Assembly: GCA_025351145.1 (NCBI GenBank)
Contig: JANXWM010000326.1
Location: 1-6,231, forward strand
Reading direction: 5' to 3'
DNA length: 6,231 bases
Source of the DNA: Chitinophagaceae bacterium
GTDB taxonomy: Bacteria; Bacteroidota; Bacteroidia; Chitinophagales; Chitinophagaceae
Below are positions 1 to 6,175 of this stretch, in pieces. Every line of letters starts with the position of its first letter. Positions within the stretch are counted from its first letter, which is position 1. The position numbers and the translations under genes are program-made. The notes below the pieces were generated by a model, which was not told where the DNA came from, made no database searches, and saw only the letters and a list, made by a program, of their open reading frames with translations.

Positions 1-1565
1 ACTTTCATTACATTACCCGGAACAATTTGTCCGTTCTTTACCACCGGAACCTGCGCAATACCACCCACAGCAAGTATGCAGGAATCGGGCGGATTAATGA
101 TCGCCGTAAACTCATCCACGCCAAACATACCAAGGTTCGAAATGGTAAAAGTGCTGCCTTCCCAATCGGCGGGCTGCAGCTTTTTATCTTTGGCACGCTG
201 TGCATAATCTTTTACTTCGGCGCCAATCTGGCTCAGCGATTTTGTATCGGCAAACCGTACAACAGGAACCAGCAAACCATCTTCCACTGCAACAGCCACA
301 CCAATGTTGATATGATGGTTGTAGTGGATCTTATCGCCCAGCCAACTGCTGTTTACTTTAGGATTTTGTTTTAGTGCAACAGCAACCGCTTTAAGCACCA
401 TATCGTTAAAGCTGATCTTGGTTTTACTCACTTCATTTATTTTGGCACGGGCTGCAACACAGGCATCCATGTCAATGCTCATGGTTACATAAAAATGCGG
501 TGCTGTAAACATGCTTTCGCCAAGGCGGCGTGCTATTACTTTGCGCATCTGGGATACAGGTACCTCATCAAAGCTCACCTGACCTGCTGGCGTTAAAACA
601 ACTGCCGGTTTAGCAGCAGGCTGCGCTGCATCAGGTTGGGCGGAAGCAGTTACCTGCGAAGGTTGCGCAACGGCAGGAACATAGGCATCTATATCATTCT
701 TTGTAATTCTTCCATTATCACCACTGCCTTTTACATAGCGCAGGTCAATGCCTTTTTCTTCGGCCATTTTCTTTGCCAATGGTGATGCAAAAATTCTTCC
801 TTCATTGATAACTTCTGGCTGGGCTACCGGTGCGGCGGCAACAGCTGCCTGTGCCGGTGCAGCAGCAGGCTGTTCGGTTGAAGTTGCTGCGGGTGCTGCT
901 GAAACAGCGGCTCCGCCTTTTAGTGCATTAACCACAGCATTTACATCAAAACCGGGTTTGCCCACTATGCAGAGAAGATCGTTTACCTGAATTTTTTCAC
1001 CGAGTTTTGCTCCCTGGTAGAGTAAAATTCCTTCTTTATAACTCTCCAGTTCCATGGTAGCTTTATCTGTTTCAATATCGGCCAGCACATCGCCTTTCTT
1101 TACGGCATCCCCAACGTTTTTCTGCCAGCTGGCAATTACGCCTTCGGTCATGGTATCGCTTAAACGCGGCATTAATATTACTTCTTCCATGGTGGAAACA
1201 TCAATCTTTGCTGTGGCGGGTGCAGCGGCTGGAACTGGTTGTGCTGCCGGAACTTCTTTTGCAACAGGTGCAGGAGTGGTTGCTGTGCCTGTTGCATGTT
1301 GGGCAACAAGTCCCGATACATCTTCGCCGGGTTTACCAATAATGGCCAGCAGGTCGTTCACCTGCAGCTTGGCACCAGAAGCAGCGCCAGTATGCAAAAG
1401 CGTACCCTGTTGATAGCTTTCCAGTTCCATCGTTGCTTTATCTGTTTCTATTTCAGCAAGCAGGTCTCCCTTATTAACAGCGTCGCCCACTTTTTTATGC
1501 CATGCGGCAATTACACCTTCAGTCATGGTGTCGCTTAAACGGGGCATTAAAATCACTTCTGCCAT
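1..1565 (-). CDS. pdhC: Pyruvate dehydrogenase complex E2, dihydrolipoamide acetyltransferase (3' end off the window)
   Basis: E2 core of the cytoplasmic pyruvate dehydrogenase complex: it carries acetyl groups from E1 on lipoyl-lysine arms and transfers them to CoA. My translation of the minus strand is open from the ATG at 1565 to the window edge, giving 521 codons. Domain order: lipoyl domain 1 (about residues 2-77, ETDKATMELES with lipoyl lysine K43), an Ala/Pro linker (91-120), lipoyl domain 2 (127-202, K168), a second Ala/Pro linker, the E1/E3 peripheral subunit-binding domain (257-296, from RIFASPLAKKMAEEKGI to NDIDAYV), a third linker, then the acyltransferase domain from about 330 (RKVIARRL, SFNDMVLKA, GLLVPVVRFAD, FTISNLGMFG). 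The catalytic HRxxDG motif and about the last 30-35 residues lie beyond position 1. The start is chosen because the lipoyl fold begins at residue 2; there is no Shine-Dalgarno sequence, as is usual in Bacteroidota. The two-lipoyl layout resembles the mitochondrial-type E2. A 2-oxoglutarate or branched-chain E2 is less likely given the lipoyl and catalytic-domain style. Confidence 0.95.
   Translation of the reverse strand, partial: MAEVILMPRLSDTMTEGVIAAWHKKVGDAVNKGDLLAEIETDKATMELESYQQGTLLHTGAASGAKLQVNDLLAIIGKPGEDVSGLVAQHATGTATTPAPVAKEVPAAQPVPAAAPATAKIDVSTMEEVILMPRLSDTMTEGVIASWQKNVGDAVKKGDVLADIETDKATMELESYKEGILLYQGAKLGEKIQVNDLLCIVGKPGFDVNAVVNALKGGAAVSAAPAATSTEQPAAAPAQAAVAAAPVAQPEVINEGRIFASPLAKKMAEEKGIDLRYVKGSGDNGRITKNDIDAYVPAVAQPSQVTASAQPDAAQPAAKPAVVLTPAGQVSFDEVPVSQMRKVIARRLGESMFTAPHFYVTMSIDMDACVAARAKINEVSKTKISFNDMVLKAVAVALKQNPKVNSSWLGDKIHYNHHINIGVAVAVEDGLLVPVVRFADTKSLSQIGAEVKDYAQRAKDKKLQPADWEGSTFTISNLGMFGVDEFTAIINPPDSCILAVGGIAQVPVVKNGQIVPGNVMK
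942..1562 (-). repeat. Internal duplication of the lipoyl-domain coding sequence in the E2 gene
   Basis: Two copies of the lipoyl domain are encoded 375 bp (125 codons) apart: residues 2-83 (nt 1562-1317) and 127-208 (nt 1187-942). By hand alignment 63 of 82 residues are identical with no gap. The block VILMPRLSDTMTEGVIA and the block ETDKATMELES are identical in both. Many identical residues use different codons, so the duplication is old and kept by selection on the protein. The copies are separated by an Ala/Pro-rich swinging linker. Multiple lipoyl domains are common in E2 proteins. Confidence 0.9.
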
Positions 1566-1604
1566 AAATAATTTCTGAATTACAATTTTAGAATTTCAGT
1601 TTCT

Positions 1605-1941
1605 TTTTGTGCCCGGCAATGGAATATGTATGAAGCTCCTGTTGCGTCGCACTCTTGTACACTATAGCAATATGCAGCAGTGTAACGTTCACCTGTATCA
1701 ATCCGTGATACAAAATGAGGCGTGAAATTACATGAAAATGCAATAGCATCAATTCTAACAATGGTTTTTTATCAACTGCTGTAAATCCAGTTAAATGAAG
1801 TTTGAAAATTAGCTGCTAAATGCGCTTGATTTTATAGATAAAAACTTTGCAGCGTTGGGGGATGTTCAGCATTATTCCGAACGTACAAGAGTGCGACGCA
1901 ACAGGCGATGCCATAAAATGCTTCTGCCGGGCCCAAAAAAT
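1605..1941. repeat. Inverted-repeat intergenic element, copy 1
   Basis: A perfect 23-bp inverted repeat (1638-1660 and 1883-1905; core GTTGCGTCGCACTCTTGTAC on the left) encloses 222 bp. A second, outer perfect 8-bp pair, GCCCGGCA at 1611-1618 and TGCCGGGC at 1925-1932, lies at the same 19-bp distance outside the 23-bp arm on each side. A T-rich (left) or A-rich (right) tract follows on the outside. The arms are therefore imperfect terminal inverted repeats of roughly 55 bp. The interior has no credible ORF; it contains a short hairpin at 1694-1712. The right arm (1875-1919) matches copy 2 at 3987-4031 in 42 of 45 positions, and the left arm (1605-1660) matches 6176-6231 in 42 of 56. No target-site duplication is evident. 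It fills most of the 400-bp gap between dnaX and the E2 start. Mobile, REP-like or regulatory nature is not decided by the sequence. Confidence 0.85.
1694..1712. other. Small perfect hairpin inside repeat element 1
   Basis: TGTATCA (1694-1700) and TGATACA (1706-1712) form a 7-bp perfect stem around the 5-nt loop ATCCG. It lies in the interior of element 1, about 130 bp upstream of the E2 start on the minus strand. There is no T-run after it on either strand, so it is not an intrinsic terminator. It could be a protein-binding dyad or an RNA stem; the stem is AT-rich and modest. Confidence 0.5.
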
Positions 1942-1958
1942 CCAAGGAAATTATTGGA
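1935..1958 (-). terminator. Weak candidate intrinsic terminator of dnaX
   Basis: Just after the dnaX stop codon, on the minus strand, TCCAA (1958-1954) can pair with TTGGA (1945-1941) around an 8-nt loop. A run of six T (1940-1935) follows at once. Position and order fit an intrinsic terminator, but the stem is only 5 bp with two G-C pairs, so it would be weak and may leak. The T-run also belongs to the outer flank of repeat element 1. Confidence 0.3.
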
Positions 1959-1965
1959 GTCCAGA

Positions 1966-3777
1966 TCAGTAATCAATTTCAAGCTTAAGCCTGTCTTTCA
2001 GCTCTTTTACCCAGGGGTATTGCTCTGAAATTTTGTCGAACCGCTGGCGGCTGTTCATGGTAAGATGTGCGGGAAGCACTTCCTGTTCGCCAGCCTCTAC
2101 CAACACTTTAAAGGTAATGCTGCGGTTATTAAATGCCTGCTGAATAAAGTCAATAAGCAAACTTTTTTCCTGCTCTACAAATCTTTGCTGGGTAATGGCA
2201 TCAACCGAAATGGTGAAAAAATTATCGGCTTCTATTTTTAACCTTGCCATTCGAAAAGTGTTGGCGGCAGAATGCTTTTGCTGTTCATCCATTTTTAAAG
2301 CATACTGTTCCCAGCATTCTTTTAGCTTCGGCTGGTTTAATGCTTCTGCTTCCTTTATTTCTTCAATAAGGTACTGGTCGCCGTATTTTTGCCGAAGCCC
2401 ATCGAGTAAGCTTTTCTTATTGCCGTTGCCCGGTTTAGCAGATGGAGAAGTTGCCGCAGTTTTGGCTGAAGCTGACTGAGTTGTAGAGATCAGGGTTGGT
2501 GTTTCTTCAAGAATATTATGCTTTGCTGTTGCAGGTTTTGGCTGCTCAATTAAAAGCTTTGCACTGTTGGTTTCAGGTTGTTTAACCTGCAGAGGTTGTA
2601 TAGATTTTACCCGGTAAGCTATCGGTCCGTCAACCCGTTTTTTTTTAACAAGGCTACCATTGTCCATAGAGAGCTCGATAGCCTGCTGCAGAAAGTTTAA
2701 TTTTATAATCGCCATTTCAACATGCAGCCTTTTGTTGCGGGCCATTTTATAATTGATCTCGGCTTCGTTCAAAATATTCAAAGCGCTTACCAGGAAAGAA
2801 AGTCCTGTTCCTTTTGCAACAGAAATATATTTCGCCTGCATGCCTTCCACCACATCTAATAATGAGGCGGCTCTTTCATCAGTGCACACCAGCAGGTTAC
2901 GTAGGAATTCTGCTAAACCATTCAGTACAATATCGCCTTCAAAACCTTTCCGGTTTATTTCATCGTACAGCAACATGGCACTCGCCAAATCCTGTTGCAG
3001 TAGGCTGTTCAGCAGTTTAAAATAGTAATCATGATCGAGGATGTTCAGGTGCTCCAGCGTATTCTGGTAGGTTACTTCCCCATTGGTAAAACTTACGATT
3101 TTGTCCAGGATACTTAGTGCATCACGCATACAGCCTTCACTTTTTTGAGCGATCACCTGAAGGGCAGCTTTTTCTGCTTTAATCTCTTCTTTTACCACGA
3201 TCTCCTGCAAATGTTCTACCGTATCGTTGTTGGTAATGCGTTTGAAATCGAATATCTGGCAACGCGATAAAATGGTTGGGAGTATCTTATGTTTTTCTGT
3301 GGTAGCCAGTATAAAAATGGCATAAGATGGCGGCTCTTCCAGTGTTTTAAGAAAAGCATTAAAAGCACTCGTGCTAAGCATGTGTACCTCATCCACAATA
3401 TACACTTTGTATTTACCGGCTTGCGGCGCAAAGCGAACCTGCTCCACCAAAGAGCGAATATCATCCACCGAGTTATTGCTGGCTGCATCAAGTTCGTGGA
3501 TATTCAGTGAAATACCATCATTAAAACTTTTGCAGCTGTTACATTCGTTGCAAGCCTCGCCGCCATCGGGTTGCAGGTTTTCGCAGTTAATAGTTTTTGC
3601 AAGAATGCGTGCACAGGTTGTTTTGCCCACACCCCGCGGGCCGCAAAATAAAAATGCATGCGCCAGTTGATTGTGCTGGATCGCATTCTTTAAAGTAGTG
3701 GTAATGTGCGACTGGCCCACAACAGTATCAAATGCCTGCGGCCTGTATTTACGTGCTGAAACAATGAATTTATCCAT
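1966..3777 (-). CDS. dnaX: DNA polymerase III subunit tau (gamma/tau), clamp-loader ATPase
   Basis: Motor subunit of the replicative clamp loader; uses ATP to load the sliding clamp, and the full-length tau form tethers the polymerase. The 603-residue protein has every core landmark. Walker A is GPRGVGKTT (46-54). The zinc module uses C65, C76, C79 and C82. Walker B is VDEVHML (128-134). Sensor 1 is ATTEKHKI (158-165), the arginine finger is SRC (171-173), and sensor 2 lies in GCMRDALSILDK (215-226). The core ends near residue 375, followed by a low-complexity linker (about 378-455) and a C-terminal tau-specific region ending in KELKDRLKLEIDY. The ATG at 3777 gives the expected MDKFIVSARKYRP start; the ATG is preceded by a GCAAGCTTGC palindrome (3779-3788) and no Shine-Dalgarno site. 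A run of nine A at codons 378-380 may allow frameshifting to a short gamma form. The gene points toward the E2 gene 400 bp away. Confidence 0.97.
   Translation of the reverse strand: MDKFIVSARKYRPQAFDTVVGQSHITTTLKNAIQHNQLAHAFLFCGPRGVGKTTCARILAKTINCENLQPDGGEACNECNSCKSFNDGISLNIHELDAASNNSVDDIRSLVEQVRFAPQAGKYKVYIVDEVHMLSTSAFNAFLKTLEEPPSYAIFILATTEKHKILPTILSRCQIFDFKRITNNDTVEHLQEIVVKEEIKAEKAALQVIAQKSEGCMRDALSILDKIVSFTNGEVTYQNTLEHLNILDHDYYFKLLNSLLQQDLASAMLLYDEINRKGFEGDIVLNGLAEFLRNLLVCTDERAASLLDVVEGMQAKYISVAKGTGLSFLVSALNILNEAEINYKMARNKRLHVEMAIIKLNFLQQAIELSMDNGSLVKKKRVDGPIAYRVKSIQPLQVKQPETNSAKLLIEQPKPATAKHNILEETPTLISTTQSASAKTAATSPSAKPGNGNKKSLLDGLRQKYGDQYLIEEIKEAEALNQPKLKECWEQYALKMDEQQKHSAANTFRMARLKIEADNFFTISVDAITQQRFVEQEKSLLIDFIQQAFNNRSITFKVLVEAGEQEVLPAHLTMNSRQRFDKISEQYPWVKELKDRLKLEIDY
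2630..2646 (-). promoter_or_regulatory. Candidate slippery A9 run in dnaX with an immediate out-of-frame stop
   Basis: Codons 378-380 are AAA AAA AAA (nine T on the plus strand, 2646-2638), followed by CGG GTT GAC. A -1 shift, or a transcript with one extra A, reads ACG GGT TGA and stops at 2632-2630, giving a 382-residue protein. A +1 shift, or loss of one A, reaches TAG at 2621-2619 and gives 385 residues. Both products contain exactly the ATPase and oligomerisation core and lack the tau tail, as gamma does. Known precedents are ribosomal frameshifting on A AAA AAG in Escherichia coli dnaX and transcriptional slippage on an A9 run in Thermus thermophilus dnaX. Whether slippage happens here is inference. 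Confidence 0.5.
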
Positions 3778-3877
3778 AGCAAGCTTGCAAGATAAGAAAT
3801 AGGTATAAGCTGAAAAGTGAAAGGCAGGGAGTGGGGAAAAATTTATTAGCCAAACAGCATTTCACGCACGAGCTTTA

Positions 3878-4031
3878 CTTGCGTCGCACTCTTGTACTGA
3901 AGAATAGCTATAAGCTTTTGGCTGCGGGCCATACGCTATTGTTTTTTGCTTGCAGCTTGTGGCGTGAAGCTTGCAGCTGAATAATGTTCCGAACGTACAA
4001 GAGTGCGACGCAAGAGGTGATGCCATGAAAT
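3878..4031. repeat. Inverted-repeat intergenic element, copy 2
   Basis: A perfect 20-bp inverted repeat, CTTGCGTCGCACTCTTGTAC (3878-3897) and its complement (3995-4014), encloses 97 bp. The right arm and its outer flank (3987-4031) match copy 1 (1875-1919) in 42 of 45 positions; similarity resumes as GGCCCGGCTC plus an A-run to about 4053. The left outer flank is poorly conserved. The interior is unrelated to copy 1 except for a few bases beside the right arm, and carries a direct repeat GCTTGCAGCT (3948-3957 and 3969-3978). The element lies between the divergent dnaX and tetR genes, and its right flank abuts the tetR promoter boxes. I see no ORF in it and no clear target-site duplication. 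The rest of the gap (3778-3877) shows nothing recognisable apart from the palindrome next to the dnaX start. Confidence 0.85.
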
Positions 4032-4062
4032 AATTTGGCCCGGCTCAAAAAAATATTGAAAA

Positions 4063-4097
4063 TAAATTTGGTAAATTAACGGTGTTAAGTATTTTTA
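4063..4097 (+). promoter_or_regulatory. Candidate Bacteroidota-type promoter of tetR
   Basis: TTG at 4068-4070 is followed after 19 bp by TATTTTTA (4090-4097), a 7-of-8 match to the Bacteroidota -7 box TAnnTTTG, at the usual -33/-7 spacing. It would start transcription a few bases before the ATG at 4116, leaving a short leader without a Shine-Dalgarno site. A perfect TAAATTTG box (4063-4070) overlaps the TTG and could be an alternative -7, but it lacks a well-spaced -33 partner. The assignment rests on consensus matching only. Confidence 0.45.
4076..4088. promoter_or_regulatory. Candidate operator upstream of tetR, TTAAC-N3-GTTAA
   Basis: TTAACGGTGTTAA is a perfect 5-bp dyad with a 3-bp centre, lying inside the spacer of the proposed tetR promoter. 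Its centre is 34 bp before the tetR ATG. The same dyad, TTAACAATGTTAA, lies 36 bp before the ATG of the TolC gene. Position in the promoter spacer, dyad symmetry and the shared copy next to a TetR gene suggest a repressor site for autoregulation; this is inference. Confidence 0.5.
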
Positions 4098-4115
4098 CAT
4101 CGTAATTAATAGATC

Positions 4116-4748
4116 ATGGGAATAGCAGAGAGAAAAGAAAAGCAGAAGCAGGACATTAAGAAGATGATCCTTGATGCTTCTATGAAACTTTTTATAGAAG
4201 AAGGTTTTGAGCATGTAACAATGCGCAAAATTGCTGATCTTATTGAATACAGTCCAACCACTGTTTACCTTTACTTTAAAGATAAGAATGAGATATTTTT
4301 TCATCTGCATGAGCTTGGTTTTCAAAAGATGCTGGAGATGAACAGCAACTTACCCGAAATAAAAAACCCGCTGATGCGCCTGTATAAAATGGGCGAAAAC
4401 TATATCAATTTTGGCATGCAGAACCAGGAGTTTTACGATGTAATGTTTATACAACACGCACCCATGGATGCCTTGGCGCAAATGGAGAATTGTGATTGGT
4501 CTTTAGGTGATACTGCCATTGGGGCGTTGCAGGTTTTGCTTCAGGAGTGCATGGAAAAGGGGCTTATTCAAAAAGCGCCAGTTGAAGCCGTGGCAATGGC
4601 AATCTGGGGAATGGTGCATGGGTTGGTGTCGCTGGCTATACGCGACAGGATGAATAAACTGGTGCCAAAAGAAAAGCTGGTAAGCACCATGCATACTTCA
4701 TTAAACTGGCTGCTGGGCACCATTGATAATTCGTTTAATAAGGAGTAA
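4116..4748 (+). CDS. TetR/AcrR-family transcriptional regulator
   Basis: One-component DNA-binding repressor, probably controlling the efflux gene that follows. The 210-residue protein has the usual TetR length. The N-terminal HTH domain spans about 13-60 (ILDASMKLFIEEGFEHVTMRKIADLI, then YSPTTVYLYFKDKNEIF with the typical recognition-helix TTVYLYF). The C-terminal ligand domain carries W164, H168 and G169 in AIWGMVHGLVSLAIRD, which resembles the WHG-type TetR C-terminal domain. The ligand cannot be read from the sequence. The ATG at 4116 is chosen because the basic leader and the HTH start directly after it, and promoter boxes end about 18 bp upstream. The gene is divergent from dnaX and 60 bp upstream of the TolC gene, an arrangement common for efflux operons in Bacteroidota. 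The dyad found at both promoters suggests autoregulation. Confidence 0.93.
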   Translation: MGIAERKEKQKQDIKKMILDASMKLFIEEGFEHVTMRKIADLIEYSPTTVYLYFKDKNEIFFHLHELGFQKMLEMNSNLPEIKNPLMRLYKMGENYINFGMQNQEFYDVMFIQHAPMDALAQMENCDWSLGDTAIGALQVLLQECMEKGLIQKAPVEAVAMAIWGMVHGLVSLAIRDRMNKLVPKEKLVSTMHTSLNWLLGTIDNSFNKE

Positions 4749-4759
4749 TTTTTTTTGCC

Positions 4760-4792
4760 TTGTTACTTAACAATGTTAATAATTTAAACATC
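4760..4792 (+). promoter_or_regulatory. Candidate promoter and operator of the TolC-like gene
   Basis: This stretch mirrors the tetR upstream region. It has TTG (4760-4762), then the dyad TTAAC-AAT-GTTAA (4767-4779), then nine bases, then CATC (4789-4792). The tetR copy has the same TTAAC-N3-GTTAA-N9-CATC order and spacing (4076-4101), with TTG one base further away. TAATTTAA (4780-4787) is a 6-of-8 match to the -7 box. TGTTA-CT-TAACA (4761-4772) overlaps as a second dyad, so the site could bind more than one dimer. It implies the TolC gene can be transcribed from its own repressible promoter and not only by read-through from tetR. Confidence 0.45.
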
Positions 4793-4808
4793 ATTAATAT
4801 AAAGACTT

Positions 4809-6170
4809 ATGACCAAAATCAAACTTCTCATGCTTTTCCTGCTGGTAACAGCAGGTGCAATGCAGCAAAATGTAAAGGCCCAATCTATTCTGGAAAGTTA
4901 TATCAAACGTGGGTTAGACAGTAACCTTGCCTTGAAACAAAAATCATTCGATCTTCAAAAAGCAGAACTGGATTTAGACAGGGCGAAGTCACTTTTTTAT
5001 CCACAGGTTGGGTTGAATGCGCAGTATACTGTGGCAAGTGGCGGACGAACATCCGAGCTTCCAATTGGCGATTTATTGAATCCTATTTACAGCACCTTGA
5101 ACCAGCTAACTTCTACCACTAAATTTCCACAGATTGCCAACCAGGAAATACAATTTTTACCCAACGATTTTAACGATACAAAACTCGAAGTTTCGCTGCC
5201 TGTGTATAATCCTTCGCTTAAATACAACAGGCAAATAAAAGAAGAACTCATCAACGGTTACGAAGCAGATGTGCTGTTGTATAAAAGGGAATTGGTGTAC
5301 AATATCAAGCAGGCCTATTACCGGTATTTGCAGGCAACAAAGGCGCTCGATATTTATACAAATGCACTTGCTACCGTAAATGAAAGCCTTCGTTTTAATG
5401 AGAAGCTGGTTAAGAATAATACAGCAACCAAGGAAGTGGTGCTTAAAGCAAAAGCACAAGTAAGCCAGGTACAAACATCGCTTGCAGAAGCAACGCAAAA
5501 CCAGCAAAATGCTGCTGCATATTTTAATTCTTTGCTCAATCAATCATTCGAAACACCCATTGCTTTCGACTCAACTATCCTGCAATCATTGCAGCAGGAG
5601 CTGCTTGTAAAAGTTGAGCTGCCCTCTAACCGCGAAGAACTTACCAAAATAAAAAGCGCACAGAAAACACTCGAAACAAATCTTAAACTCAACGAAAGTT
5701 TTAAGCTGCCTGTGCTAAGCGCTTTTTATAATGTGGGCTTCCAGGGTTATGGTTACAAGTTCAACGATAAACAGTTTTACCAGCTTGCCGGACTGCAGCT
5801 CAACTGGAACATTTTTAAAGGCAACGATAATAAAATAAAAGTTAAGCAAACACAAACCGATATTGATGCCATTAAAAATCAATACACCGATACCGAGAAC
5901 CAGTTACGCCTTCAGGTAACCACAACTTATAACACTTATAAAGCCGCATTAGAAGCCATGAACAGCACAGCCGATGCAGTTGCCAGCAACAAAGAAGCGT
6001 ACCGCTTAACGGAGCTGAGATATAAGCAGGGACAGGCTTTGCAGATAGAGCTCATCGATGCACGTGTGCAACAAACAACCGCAGAAATACAATATTCACT
6101 TGCACAACTCGCAGTACTAAATAAAGCCGCAGAGCTTGAAAGAGTAATGGCAACTTATAATATTCAATAA
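4809..6170 (+). CDS. TolC-family outer-membrane efflux protein
   Basis: Outer-membrane channel that works with a periplasmic adaptor and an inner-membrane pump to export compounds. The 453-residue protein has a signal peptide (basic MTKIK, hydrophobic LLMLFLLVTAGA) with a likely signal peptidase I cut after A24 in NVKA-QS. The mature part shows two similar outer-membrane-efflux-protein halves. Each has a beta-strand region (FYPQVGLNAQY at 63-73 and SLPVYNP at 129-135; LPVLSAFYNVG at 300-310 and LNWNIFKG at 331-338) and long polar helices rich in Q, A, K and E. The last helix pair contains RLTELRYKQGQALQIELIDA (399-418), the typical Y-x-x-G-x-x-x-x-x-E-L-x-D-A pattern of the family. Length is normal and nothing appears broken. 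It follows tetR after 60 bp. Adaptor (HlyD-like) and pump genes would be expected to the right but are outside the window. The substrate cannot be told. Confidence 0.93.
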   Translation: MTKIKLLMLFLLVTAGAMQQNVKAQSILESYIKRGLDSNLALKQKSFDLQKAELDLDRAKSLFYPQVGLNAQYTVASGGRTSELPIGDLLNPIYSTLNQLTSTTKFPQIANQEIQFLPNDFNDTKLEVSLPVYNPSLKYNRQIKEELINGYEADVLLYKRELVYNIKQAYYRYLQATKALDIYTNALATVNESLRFNEKLVKNNTATKEVVLKAKAQVSQVQTSLAEATQNQQNAAAYFNSLLNQSFETPIAFDSTILQSLQQELLVKVELPSNREELTKIKSAQKTLETNLKLNESFKLPVLSAFYNVGFQGYGYKFNDKQFYQLAGLQLNWNIFKGNDNKIKVKQTQTDIDAIKNQYTDTENQLRLQVTTTYNTYKAALEAMNSTADAVASNKEAYRLTELRYKQGQALQIELIDARVQQTTAEIQYSLAQLAVLNKAAELERVMATYNIQ

Positions 6171-6175
6171 GAAAA

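Noticed and set aside
27..374. Plus-strand 115-codon open frame
   Set aside because: It is antisense to the E2 acyltransferase domain and shows no recognisable protein features.
748..1538. Plus-strand open frames rich in Ala, Ser and Thr at 748-990, 1054-1413 and 1239-1538
   Set aside because: They are the antisense of the Ala/Pro linkers and lipoyl domains of the E2 gene, whose minus-strand frame is open throughout and fully recognisable.
1602..1941. Target-site duplication flanking element 1
   Set aside because: The sequences outside the two A/T tracts share no convincing direct repeat, so recent transposition cannot be claimed.
2195..3686. Several open frames of 60-99 codons on both strands within dnaX
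   Set aside because: All overlap a fully supported dnaX frame; none has a family motif, a promoter or intergenic placement.
1638..4014. CRISPR array from the recurring 19-20-bp repeat
   Set aside because: The repeats are inverted pairs scattered across intergenic gaps, with spacings of 97 bp to about 2 kb. There is no regular direct-repeat/spacer pattern and there are no cas genes.
4095..4694. Minus-strand open frames at 4095-4325 and 4503-4694
   Set aside because: They are antisense to the tetR coding region, with no motif or start signal.
5157..5543. Minus-strand Cys/Ile-rich open frames (128 and 61 codons)
   Set aside because: They are antisense to the TolC-like gene; the Cys and hydrophobic bias is a by-product of Lys/Asn/Gln/Ala codons read backwards.
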